Positions 1-44,200 of a DNA stretch of 64,000 bases are shown here, piece by piece. The DNA lies in assembly GCA_013399855.1 (NCBI GenBank), contig VXAY01002459.1, forward strand, positions 957,455-1,021,454. The letters are read 5' to 3'. Within the stretch, counting starts at the first letter, position 1, and the number at the start of each line of letters is the position of its first letter. This DNA comes from Oxyruncus cristatus. Lineage: Eukaryota; Chordata; Aves; Passeriformes; Cotingidae. Made by a program: the position numbers and the translations under genes. The notes beneath the pieces are model-generated. The model did not search any database. It saw nothing but the letters and a program-made list of their open reading frames with translations, and had not been told where the DNA came from.

Positions 1-2304
1 AATTTTCGCACTTACAAAAATTCTTAGGTATGACTTGGAGAAATGTTGTGGGTTATATGCCTACACAGTAATAGAAGTGTAAGCTCAAAATAAATCACAT
101 AATATAATTGCAAAGGGGTTTTTTTCCAAAGTATTGCATTAAATACTAGTCATCAGGTAATGGTTTTATATGATATCACTGTTACTAACAGATGGAATTT
201 TCAAGAATTCCCTTGTCATTTAGGGGTACAGATTTCTTCTGGGAGTTAAGAGTACCTGTGCTCCTGAGTAACTGAGTAATACATTTTAAAATTGCATGAT
301 ATATTAACACCAAATGCCTTTTCAGCCCTTGGCACAAGAAGTGGAATTTTTTATCAAGGATACATACCCACAGCTGGGAGAGATCTTTTTGTCTTTGACT
401 CTCTAGATCCACTTCATAGGCCAGGGAGAAAAAAATTAAAAGGCAGAAATTCTTATTATGGTTTATAATAATGTCTGTTCTTTGATTATGAAAAGTATTA
501 ATTTGGTAGAAGAGTTTCAAAGGAGATTAAGGAATTGCCTTTAAAATTGGAAAAGTTTTGGACTTCTCATTGCAAAGGCTCCTTTGAAAGTCCTAGCCTT
601 TGATTTTTTCTAAGGACATTTGTTCCTTCTCGTCTTCAGCAGTACTATTCATCAATAATTACTGGCTGCACATGGGTTTAAAATCTAGATGTGTCCCAGG
701 AAAAGCATAAGATTTTGTCCTTCCAGATATAAGTCTGACTTGTTCCTCACTTTGCACTGTTGCAGAATTTGAGGACAGTGAATAAACGTGACTCAAGTGC
801 GCAATTTCCTTCTAAGCTGTTAATTTTGCTTCAAGTGCTGCTATAGCGGCAAGAAGCATTGTGTTAGGTACATATCTATACCAGGTATGTAGCTAATAAA
901 AGCTTCATTTTGGAAAGAATCATTAGTAATTGCAAATAATATACTAGAGGTTCTGCAGATCTGTGTAATTACAGATTGATCAATGGCAAAAACAACCATC
1001 TGGATTTATCTTCCACTTAAATCTGGCAACACTGACAGTAAAGGCCTGAGAAATTTATTGTGGCACTCAAATTTTGTTTTCCTTTTGAACAGGATTGTTT
1101 CTATGAGGAAACCTTTTGGGTTTTTCGGTAAACAATGAGAGACATTTCATCCTATTGTTTTCATTATCCCTATAAAAATGTGTTGAAAGTCACCCTCTAA
1201 TACATCTGAGATTGGATTTCCCTTCTGCCTGCCTTTGTTTAGAAAGATTTCCCCATTACCTTTAGGAAAAGCTTTTACATTTTCAGACCATTTAACTCCA
1301 AATGAAGATGCATTTTCCTCTCCTTTTTAAAGAGCAGCATGCTCAATATATCCCTGAAACTTTAGCTTCTGAAAGACTACCTTTCAACTATATCTTTTTA
1401 TTCTTTTCAAACCAAGGATACTTTTTCCTCTGGAGAAATATACAATTGGGGAAAAAAAAAAAAAAAGCACAGATTTAAATGTGTACTTCACACTTCTCTA
1501 CCCATCATTATTGATAAACACCAGCAGATTGCTGTTGAAAAGCTATTTTCACTGGGTCTTTCAATTCCAGAAAACAACAAATAGTGGTAAAAGAAGCTAA
1601 GATGACTGTGGTAGTAGTGTTTTAGAATTTGTACTGCCATATATGTTTTGCAGAAAGGAAGTGGGAGAATGAGTTAAATATAGGTTACTGAGAGAACATA
1701 ATTGCTGCAAAATAAAGCATTTTTTACACTTTATTTCACATGACTTTCGTTATTAAACTTACTGTGTGATGGTTAGGGTGCATAACAAGTTCCCAAACAG
1801 TGGGTTTGAGATCATCAAATCTTCATGCAAATCCTAGTTTTGTCATAAGAAACATTGTTTTGGACTTCCAGGAGAGAGATTTTGATATTTTACTATTTAT
1901 ATTGATACCACAATACTATTCTGGCCTTAGGAAGTCTACCTGAGCAGTGATATGATATCTAATAGCAACACGTATGAAAAGGTAATTGTAGTTCGATGAG
2001 ATGCAGAGGACGATCCGAAATAACCAAAAACCCTGCAGAACTGATTTTTACATCCTAGAGTTCAGAACATTCAGTTTCTAAAATATACTTAACTCCAGCA
2101 AGTAAAGGAGTATTTGTACTGTTACAAAAGGTTTATGACCTATTCTTTTGGTAATATTACAAGGTAGAAGTTAGACAAATAGGTCATCAATTAATATAAT
2201 TTCATGTAGCTTCTGAACTTAAAATCATTCAAGCACTCTATGAATTTACTACAGTCAAAAAGAGATTTCCAGTTTTGAAGTTTATTCTTCTCTTGCTACT
2301 TTAG
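1..2304 (+). other. TMPRSS15: TMPRSS15 intron (upstream part), no exon recognised
   Basis: AT-rich sequence with a 15-A run near 1450. No CUB-like, LDLa-like or SEA-like peptide bounded by splice sites was found on the + strand. It is taken as intron because the first exon seen begins in mid-domain. A 111-codon open stretch on the - strand (185-520) has no recognisable content. Confidence 0.6.
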
Positions 2305-33888
<31,584 letters not shown>

Positions 33889-34082
33889 CTATGTATTTTT
33901 TAATTGTAGAGATATAATTTAGATGTTGAAAGTAAGCCATTGCATAACGTAAATCAGGCTGGCATGTCAATCTCACAAGAAAACTGGAAAAATATTTAAA
34001 TTTTGAGGAGGAAAATATTAGTAACTGAGACCTCCATTTCCAATTGAGGGCAAAATTTCAAAATAGATGTTGTTGTTTTGTT

Positions 34083-34194
34083 AATAAATAGTTTTATCAT
34101 TTTTTTATATGAGAAAGGGAAACAGTTTCTTTGAACACCAGGGCATTAAATGCACAGTGGAGGGGTTTACAAAGCAAGGGCAATAAAAAATAAA
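34083..34194 (+). terminator. TMPRSS15: Candidate poly(A) signals of TMPRSS15
   Basis: AATAAA occurs at 34083-34088 and twice near 34182-34194, 195 to 305 bases after the stop codon. Further copies lie at 34727-34732 and 35451-35456. Which one is used is not visible. Confidence 0.5.
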
Positions 34195-37100
34195 AATAAT
34201 TAAAAAAAAAAGTTTGCAAACTGCAAATGCTTTAGTGAAAAAGAATCAAAATTATTAATATCAGGTGAAAAAAACCCAACCCTGGTTTTATGTTTTTATA
34301 CTGTGTTTTTCAATGTGCAATTTGATTTTAATGCAGAGTCTGCATATCAAAATGAAGGTGTGGTTATCTGTTTAAACTGGGCTCATGGGAGTCCCTCTGC
34401 TTTGTCTATTACAAAAAGCTCTGGAATGAGGTTTATGGATTGTGCATAAAGGCTGATCAAGTATCCTGCTGCCTTCTAATGAATGAACTGAATGTTAGCT
34501 GGAAGTTCTCTGTTGTGTAATTCATTTGGAATTAATAGAGTTAAATAAGGATTGAATATAGCTTTTCAGTTTTCTTCCTAGGCAAGTATTTTGGCAATTG
34601 TTCAAGCAATTATAAATATGTGCCTGTGCACACCCAAGCACCGACTCACAATACTGCAACTTCCTCTCAAAAAGTTATGTATTTTTAAAAGCATCTTACA
34701 CTAATGAGTACCAGCTCTTCCTGGTGAATAAAAAGTAATAGGATTTCTGCTTTTTCTGTACTGGTTACTTTTTAATACAGACTCTGTGCTTGGTATAAAA
34801 ACTATCAGGATATCCCATTACACCATTCTAAAGGGAAAGAATATGAAGAACAGAAAAAGGGGAGGGTGTATCTTCTTGAGCTCTTTTATAAATAGGTTTC
34901 TATTAAAATATGTTGAAATGCCTTAAATTCTATGGTTTCTCTTAATGTTAGTGTCAAATGATGCACTTCTGTATAGGAATTTAATGTATTTTAATTTTAC
35001 AGTACCAAAAGTACAAACTGCTTTCTCATTTACTGTGTATGTGTATCTTCACATATACATACAGGTGTATGGTTTTTTAAGAAGCTCACAGATTTGGTGC
35101 TTACAATGCTAAATGTAGATATGAAGTGCTAAAAATACAACGTTCATTTGCAAACACAGGTGGGTGGTCACTGATACAAAAAAGCATCAAGTCCCAGACT
35201 GCTTTCAGGTCTTCATAAGCATTAGAGAACTATGCCCAGACCAAAATATGTATCGTTATCAAGACATCTGTGGCCACAAGGAACACACACAAATTTAATT
35301 GAGCCAGAGAAAAGGTATAAAGGTGTATTAGACACATTCCCTCATACAAAACACACAGTTTTTAACAGTAAAAGGTTAAGGTTGCAAATTCTGTCCTTCA
35401 TGGTGGACCACTTTTCCTGTTACTCTCCTTCACTTGCAACAGCGACTGAAAATAAAGTTCATTCTGCTGTCAGTATAAGTTGACTTGGATGAAGCAATTA
35501 CATTAAAATGCTTAATTAAAATGTGACATGATTTCTGCATTATTTACTATACACTACTTTTGTTTCAGTATGTTATGTTAACAAAATACAAAATCCAGCT
35601 CAAAGCAGATGCAGTCACTAGAAAAATGTGCTTCCCAGAAATAAAGGTATAATACTTTTATTTGTGTGTATTTTTTTGCTTCACAAACTGCAAAGCATGG
35701 ATGTATTTTAGGGAATACATTGATAAACCACCCCATCAGATTATAAAATTTCCTATTGTAAATTCTGCCATGGAAATGTAGATGTAATTTAAATTATTAT
35801 AATTTTAAAATGCCATTATATTTCAACTAATTTATGTCTCTATAAAACTTGGTCAATCACATTCTAGCCTTCAGTCAGCATCCATGGCTTCAGCAGCCTG
35901 TGGAGAAATCAGTCAATACTATGCTAAAACACCTAGGCAGCACAGACTATTCGCAACTGAGTCACAGCTCCAAGACGCTTTGAAACAGAGGGTGGATATG
36001 GTGATATGGCACAGAATTATTTTGTCCCAATAACCAATATTTCTCACTCATACATAAAAATCTGAGTACCGTGTAATTAAAGCACTGCATGCCACTTTCC
36101 CTCCTCCCTTCACACAGAGTTTGAGGGGTCCATGCTGATGACTGCCCAGAAATAGCTTTCACTCTGTAAGAAACGCACCTGAAGGTATTTGCATTATCCT
36201 GATTTCTGCATGGAAATCACTTCTGCTGTGTTAACCATAGTATCAGTTGCTACACCTTAACATGTCCTTTGGATGCAAGAAACATGAAGAAATAGTTAAG
36301 CCTTACATTGAGTTAAAGGGAGTTAATCATTCAACACCATAAAAATAACTAAGTTCCTTTTACTGCAACTGTTCCCAAGAAGGAGGTCTCTCTTGCCCTC
36401 AACTGAATTGGGCAATAATTAATGTCAGGAGAAAAACAATTCTGGTCTTTCTGATCATGCAGGATCAAAATATTTTCTCACTACAAAGGAAATTGAAGTT
36501 GGGGATTGAACAAAGAAAGAAGTTTTGACTCACTGGAAAAACTACAGCATATTTTCAGTAGGAATAACAATACTTAACATGAACTATAGAAGAAGGCTTC
36601 TTTGAAGAGGAAGTAAAAACGTAGCATAACAGCAACTTTAAGATGCTTCCTAAAGTGCTTCAGCAACTAACTGCACAATTAGTATTAGTAGTGGCCTTGA
36701 ACTCTCAAGTACTTTTTTCTTCACTCAAAAATCGATGCACATTTGTCTCTGAACTCGTGTGTTTAACATCAGCCAGCAGAGTGTAGGCAGCCCAACAGTC
36801 TTGCTTCAGCTGGTCTCTCCCCAGCACCCACCCAGTGGTAGTTTGGAATCTGTGTTAAAGCCAATGAGGTCGAGCTCATGCTCTTGAACTCTTGCTGGAA
36901 CTGCAGTAAAACCCCTTATCTTTCTGCTCCAGCACCAGGCTGTCACCAACAAATCAGCCAGAGTGCTACTGCAGCCACCCCAGGGCTGCTCCTAATGATT
37001 GGTAAAACCATTCTTAAGGCACAGAAAGCTCTTAACGAACCTGAGAGAATGGACATTGATGATGTTAATCATAACTCTAAAAGCAGACTTTAAATGCACC

Positions 37101-37918
37101 ACAGTTACCTCTAGATCTGCCCATCAATTAACATAATTAATGCTTTTCTAGATAATAGTCTGAGTAACTTTGGGATTAATCTATTAGTGCCACTTCCAAG
37201 AAATGCCATTTGTCTTCTCTTTGTTCCAACATTACATTATTCTTAACAAAGTATTAGCTATATTTAAATGATCTTTAATGTCTTTTTTTTTTTTTTTACA
37301 TAGAGTTACTGAAACAGTAATTTAAATCTTGCGCACTGTGAATTTTTCTCCATCATAAAAAAATAAAAAATATTTTACTTGAAAAACAACTAATAGCTGC
37401 CTTCAAAGGACACCTCATTAATGAGGTAACACTTGCCAAGTTATTTATGTTGAGCTTGGGGCAATATGTCAAAGAGTTATGGTCGTTCCCTGGCAAAGTG
37501 AATTCATTCTATGACAACAAATTGATGAATCCTTGAATTTTGCCACATCAGGTTGATGTCACAACATGGTGGCTATCTCTGTCAGCAACTATGTTAATAG
37601 CTAATAAAATAATATTTGTACCTGAGGACCAAAAACCGTGTTGTGCGCAAATAAACACTGAACAAATATTTTGTATCAAACTTTTATGCAAAGATAAATA
37701 ATTGTTACACTGTAAAATTGTCAGTTCCATTTACAGTACATCGACTCGGTTACAATGCATGAGAGACTAAAGAAAACAAAGAGGGTTTGTTTAACTACAA
37801 ACAGTCTTAAAACTGATATACATTGTGGATATTTCCCCATAAAAACTTCAAACGCTCTGTTCATTTCATTGCTCACAACTAGCTAACTTACATCTCTTAG
37901 CAAAATAATCACATACCC

Positions 37919-37924
37919 TTTATT
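37919..37924 (-). terminator. CHODL: Candidate poly(A) signal of CHODL
   Basis: TTTATT on + (AATAAA on -) lies about 205 bases past the CHODL stop. Another is at 35657-35662. A longer 3' UTR is quite possible. Confidence 0.3.
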
Positions 37925-38128
37925 TAGCATGGCATATTTTGTTACTGAATTAATAAACAAACGTTATATAAAAATGATCTGAACATTTGCCTCAAGGGGG
38001 AGCTTACAGTTCATTCTTGTAGATCCTTTGCATTTTCAAGCCATTCCAAGCTAATGTTCTTTGACGACATTATAAATACAGCCTCACTGCAAAATGTTAT
38101 TTTTGCCTTCTTTTCAGTCAGTAAATCA

Positions 38129-38213
38129 TTATACCTCCATGCTACTGTCCTTCCTTGGTGTCTTTGAAATCCATAGTGTGGACTGGTTTGGACTGGTTTT
38201 TGTTCTTCCTTTA
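38129..38213 (-). CDS. CHODL: CHODL exon 6: cytoplasmic tail and stop
   Basis: Acceptor tttttcag on the minus strand. It encodes [20 protein letters not shown] then KDSSMEV and TAA at 38131-38129, against human [20 protein letters not shown] and KESGMEV. The first codon AGT is split with exon 5. Short cytoplasmic tail, strongly conserved. Confidence 0.96.
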
Positions 38214-41200
38214 CTGAAAAATAAAAATATGAACTATTTTCAGTGCCACGTGTGCCTTTGCACCTTGATTCAGGTTTATGATCAGACCTGAGTGTTTCAT
38301 CCCCTAATTTGAAGGCCACAACACAAAGTTGTGTTGCTTTCACAGAGGAGGTTCCCCATCCACAGTGGTGGGTTTAGGTAAGCATCTGTTACCAAAGTCA
38401 CCAGGTCACCCTGCTTAGCAGCGCTACTCTCAGGGACTGTGATAACTTTGATAACTTAGCCCATATTTCATATTTCATTCATTTTGGGTTTTTTTTGTTT
38501 GTTCCTGGTTTTTTTTTTTGTTTGTTTTTTCCAGTTCCCATTTAACCACACCTCCTCTTACAGAGTGGTCTTTTCAGGGGTAGGTATGGACACAGTATGA
38601 GCAGGGTTGGCAGGAGCTGAGTGCTTCCTTTGCAGGGGGACCAGACACACAGACACCCCCCACCTCAGCCCTGCCCAAGGGGCTCAGGGTGCAGCCCACC
38701 CACCCCAACCCTGCCCACGTGCACCCTACACCTGCACCCCTGGGAGCCCAGAATAACGCTGGGTGTCAGTGCCAGAAAGCCTTTTCCCTTCAGGGCTTGA
38801 CCTGACACCTGATGAAGTGATGGTGCATGAATCAGACTCCTAGCAATGAATGACTAGTAGAAAGTTTCCCTAGGGCTGGTTTTCCTTCAGTTGTGGGTTG
38901 CGGGGATAAAACTGGTTCCAAGTGTAGGTGCTCTGCAATATTTAAAAAAAAAAGTTCACTCTAGTTTTCACAGGGAGCCCTGAGGTACCCTGCAAGCTGA
39001 TGACACTCTTTCCCCATGGCTACGACTGTCACAATGCACCACCTTCCCTCACTTACACTGGCAGGTGACAGTGCACTGCAGTCTACTGGAAAGAGGCACT
39101 TCATGAGCCACTGCAGCTGCATTTCAATCAAAATGTTATACTCGCAGGCTAGAAATATTTCACCCTGACGGGTTCTTTACCAAATAAATAAAAACCAGAG
39201 GAGGAGAAGTAGCCCTTCATTACTCCGTAAGCTGGAAACTTAAAGAGTCCCAGCAGTCCTATACATTGAGTTTTCTGAATTTTCAGTTTACTCCTTTCCT
39301 GGTTTGTAAAAGCAAGCAAGTCTGAGTTGATTTAAAATGTACTTTGAGGGAGCTGAATATACAGTAGTTTTTTAGTCCCTCCAGACTTACCTCTCAAGTC
39401 CTACAAAGCAATGCATTATGTATCTGAGCCCATTGGAGTAATCGAAAAGACTCCCATTGGCTTCAGTGGACTTTAGATCAGGCCACAACGCTATGAACAA
39501 AGCAATTGCAATGAATCAAGGAGTTTCAGTGCTTCTTTCTTAAAGAGACTGATTCACCACTTCCTTCCAGATTAATCCAGCAAATGCAGGCATATTTGGT
39601 AAATTAATGATGAAATGCTTTGAATGGAGAGTCCTTGCCACACAGCAGGAACAATTTCTAAATACCCTGGATCAGAACTTGAGCTCTATAAAAGGAGCTT
39701 GTCCTCAGCAAACCTATGCTGATTTTCACCACCTACACATCTGGTTCAGGAAATATGTTTTAGTAAGAAAAGTAAGGAAGATGCAATAAATAGCTTGAGC
39801 ATAGTGCTGTTTTGACCATCAAATGCAATCATAGAAACTGAGAAATATACCAGGTTGGAATTTAAACTTTCTGCAAGGCATTCAGATGATAATGGAGATG
39901 GGTCTTTGAAGCAGTTTCTCCTTGCTTCCCTGGAAGAAATGAAAGGGAGAGCATCTAAGCATGAATGAGCTGATCAGTTCTGCCAGCTACAGGGATGAGG
40001 TTTTGTTTTCCCTATCAGTACCCTTTAAGAGCCCAATGCCAGGCAAAAATTAGTCATGACCTTTCAAGCTAGGCATGTCCTGGTTGGCCATGGATTGTGG
40101 GTTTCAGAGGAAAGGTCACCATGTTGTGGAAGCCTAAAAAAGAATGAGAAGTCAGGTTCATGTGGAAAGTTGGGGATCCCTCCTTCCCCAGCAGGACAGA
40201 ATCCCTTTCCTAAAGCTCTACAGTGTCCAGATGATCAGTTCAAGTGCCTCTTTATTTTTATTTGCATTTTGCCCAAGAACTGCATATTTGTGATGAACCA
40301 AAATGATTTGCAAGCTGAGTCATAAGTGAAAATATAGTTGAAAATAGATGGGAAAATATTTTTTTTAAAACAAAGTTGCGGTTCATCAGATAAAGAAAAT
40401 ACTTTGTTCTTGATGATAGCTTTTTTGATTAAAGTGATTTTTAAAAATGGTGTAATTTGTTAAAAGTTTTGATGCAACCCAAAATGAACATTCTGGGAGG
40501 GAAAAAAAAAGTCCCCACAAACAAAAAGCCAAAACTGCTATTTTGATTCAAAACCATTTTCTCACTGATTTTTGCATCATTTAATCTATCAAACTAATCA
40601 GCTAAGAGAAAAGGGACAATCTTCCAAGGTGAATTTCCAGTATCTGTGTCATGCAATTTTGAAGTCTTGGAAGTTCAGATGAATTACTTCTGGATGAACT
40701 GCTATAGCATCAAAGGCCTGATCAAAGCCCACTGAAGTCAACACCACCAATTCTATTGATTTCAGTGGGCCATGAATCTCTTGTGGCTTTCCCAGGAGTA
40801 TTTGAGGGCTGAAACTTTTCTGGGGAGAGAAAGACCTGCCAGAAAAGGTCTTTACACATATATCATACTTACCAGAAAATCCAGGGCTATTGTAATAAGG
40901 ATTCCAGATTTCAACTACTATATAATTGCTATTGTGATATATATTATTTCTTTATTACCGTTTTTGCTTTGAGCTTCCAAAATTCTACAGCCCCAATGCT
41001 GATGCTTGGATATAATCAATCAATACAAGTATGTATTTGCCTGTCTTAAGATATGTTGAAAAGTGCACATTTTCCTTTTCCTTATAGGTAAGTACATAAG
41101 AAAGACAATCTAATTTATGATGCAAACCTCATAATATTTTTTCTTTTTGATTACTTGCTTCAATGAGGCACATTACTAAGAAGTACTGCAAATATCGCTG

Positions 41201-44200
41201 TACACTCAGAGACAGAAACAGGCTTCATATTTGAAGTGTTTTCTCACCTGAAATAAGGTATTTCAGCTATTGGCAGAAAAAAAAAAATAAAGAAAAAACG
41301 CAAAGAAAAAATAAAGACTAAAAATAAGGAGGATTTTTTTCTAATTTCTTAAAACAGTGATATCATCCCTTACTAGTGTTTCTGTTCTTAAAGAGGGATA
41401 ACAGCTTGTGAATCTGTTTATTACTCTTGATATTTTACTAAAATAGCAGTTATCTGTTTCAGTTTAAACTTTTCTGGATTACATTGCCTTGAGAGCACTT
41501 TCTGAAAAAAAGGATGAGAAGGATCCTTTAGAAAAGTTTCAAAAATATTATTCAGAAAAAAGAAGTCATATCTTACTGTATCATATTTTGAGAAAAATTA
41601 AAAGTCCAAAGAATTTTAAAGTCTCAATCTAAACATATCCTGTTTCATAGACTGAAATGTTTCCTCTTTGCATAATAATTCACCTGTTTGATACTGCATC
41701 TCTGTACAAATACCTGTTTACTTTATGCATTTTTTTTAGCAGATACATGACACACAAAGGATGTCACTCTGTTGCGTGGCTCAAAGCACAGGTTTGCTCT
41801 TTGTTTTCAGTTTCTCTGCTCCACTGATCCACCTGTTGCTTGTAGGGTATGTGCAGTGAAACAGCATTAAACAGCTGCTGGCCCTTAGGTCTGTCCTTGG
41901 AATAAAACTGCACTTTAAGTCAGAAAGTGAGGCAAGTCCTTGAGTTCACCCTGTATTTGTGAGGACCCCACTGTTCCTTCCCACAGCTTAGATGCTGTAT
42001 AGGGGGTTATCATGACGGAAGAGGTGAAATAAGAGTGCTGACAACAGCTCAGCCTACCAAATGGTCTGCAGAGATCATCTCTTCATGAAGAGGTGGAGTC
42101 CTAACAGCAGAGTACTTTGAGACCTGGAATTATTTCAGCATGTTGAGGAAAAGCCCGAAGGTGAGTGTTCAGCTGTAACAGCTGTAAACTACTCGGATTT
42201 TAACAGATGAAAAGATGCTTACTTGCATATTTGGGGGCAGATGTAAGCAGTCTTTCAGCATGAATAGCTTGCCAATGGAATTATGAATTCTGCATTTTAA
42301 GACCATTATGGATGAATGTATTTTACCTTTTATGAAGCATCTGGAAACAGCAAGTCCCAAAAGCCACCAGTATCAACAGCAGTAGTGGTATAGTGGGTAT
42401 TACAACATAAATTAGATTCGGAATTATACCTACAAGACAAAAGTTTCTCATTAATGTCTCCCATGCTGAAATACCCTTCACCATGTGAGCAAAAATCTGG
42501 AGGAGAATATCAGAAATACATTAACTTACACAAAAGAACACACACATTCCTTCTTTGGGAAGAGTACCAAAGAGAGAACTCAGCAGTAGCAAGAATAAAA
42601 CAGCATTTGAGTGATGCGCAAGACCACTTAAAGGTCTTAAATTACAACATTTTCCAATTTTGTATTTGAAAATTCAAGCATGTTAACAGAGTAGATTTCA
42701 CAGCCTACTATTTTTACAGTCCATACAATCTGTAGACTCAGTTGCCCCTGTAGGTTGGATTCCCACCCATGCAGGACCACAGCAGGAGCAAGCCTGGCTC
42801 GTCTCCCCTTTCCCCTTCAAAGACAGATATACACTGTTCTTGACTAGTCAGGAGAGCTAAAGGTGCTCTCCTGCAGGTCCCTGGACAAAAGAAGTGGGGA
42901 AATGGTAAAAGCTGAGACTATTATCTGTCTACAATAAACAGTGTGGTCTGCAATTTCCAGAAGGGTCTGGCTGTTTTTCAATAATTAGATGCCCATGTTT
43001 TATACCAGTATATGTTTAATTTATAAAGTGAGCAGGGTTTCTTACCTACCTCTTTTGAAAAATATTTTTCACTAGCAAAAAAAAGTGTGAATGTTCAGGT
43101 TGTGTTTGTTTGGGAGTTTTAGATGGTCTTTGGATAGCTTCTATAAATGGTAATATTTATTTCAAAACACAGTTCATCAATATATCGATTCCTATGGAGT
43201 TACAAGCAATGGAAATATCAGTTAGGAAGCTGATTCAAATCCAGACAACCAGTGTGGAAACAGAGCACCAACTTTTGATAATCCAGTGGTACAATCCTGT
43301 AAAATCCAGAGGTGCTCCTTAGAGATATTCAGTTCCTTGAACTAAGGCCATACGACATTTTCATGAACCTCAAGACTCCATTCAGGACAGTAGGTACCAA
43401 TTTCCAAAATACCAAGTGACATTTCTGCTAGAAATCTCAGCAAAGCACTCAACTCCTCTAAACATGTGATATTCCTTAAAACACAGGGTACCTGGAGCTA
43501 TGGCACAGTGCTTATTCTGTAGATGACTGGAGAATTCATGCCATGTCTGTTAGGAAAGATTCATCTGTGCCTTTCTTTTTTTTATGAGTCAAAGGTATCA
43601 GGTATAAGAGATATATTTTGGGAAGGAGGTGGGGAGGAGATGGAGAGAGGCAAAGCACTGGATACCACAGCCTAGAAGGAGATGCTCCACAACTGGGTGA
43701 GCGCTGGTGAAATCTTACATCTCAGGAGAAACAGTGCAGATGGTAGATTCAGATCAAAGTTTGGGGAGACAAGGAAATTATTCATCTCCACAGTTACAGA
43801 AAAGAATGACTAAAACTCTTGAAGTGTTATTCAAATGTATACATTTTCAGGGCAGTTCCTGTGGAAACAGACTGCCTCCTCCCACTGACAAATTAATATT
43901 TAATGGTTTCCATTATTAACAGAGTCCACTGTTAAATTTTTTACCAGAGCACTAAATTCATATGAGCACATTACCTGTTTCAGTAGCAATAATGTGATAC
44001 TGATCTTCTGGTTTGCTTGTGTCATAAGGATTTCCTGCCGGCACTGTTGGAATAGTATCTGAAAAGGATATCAGACATTTAGGAAAACAGTGAGTAAAAA
44101 ATATGGCTGTTACGTTGCTAAATAAATTAACAGTCATTACATCTTAATTTAGATTGGAAAAATGAACACTTATTTTATGACTGACTAAACTGCTGGATAT

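Larger units (their letters stand above)
33889..38128. other. Convergent intergenic region with 3' UTRs of TMPRSS15 and CHODL
   Basis: About 4.2 kb between two stop codons facing each other. The left part should hold the TMPRSS15 3' UTR, the right part the CHODL 3' UTR (minus strand). Transcript ends cannot be fixed from sequence alone. No third gene or clear mobile element was seen. There is a T run at about 37280-37298. Confidence 0.7.

Noticed and set aside
1..2304. Search for the first LDLa, SEA and early CUB1 exons of TMPRSS15
   Set aside because: No cysteine-patterned or calcium-site peptide with splice sites found; these exons must lie upstream.
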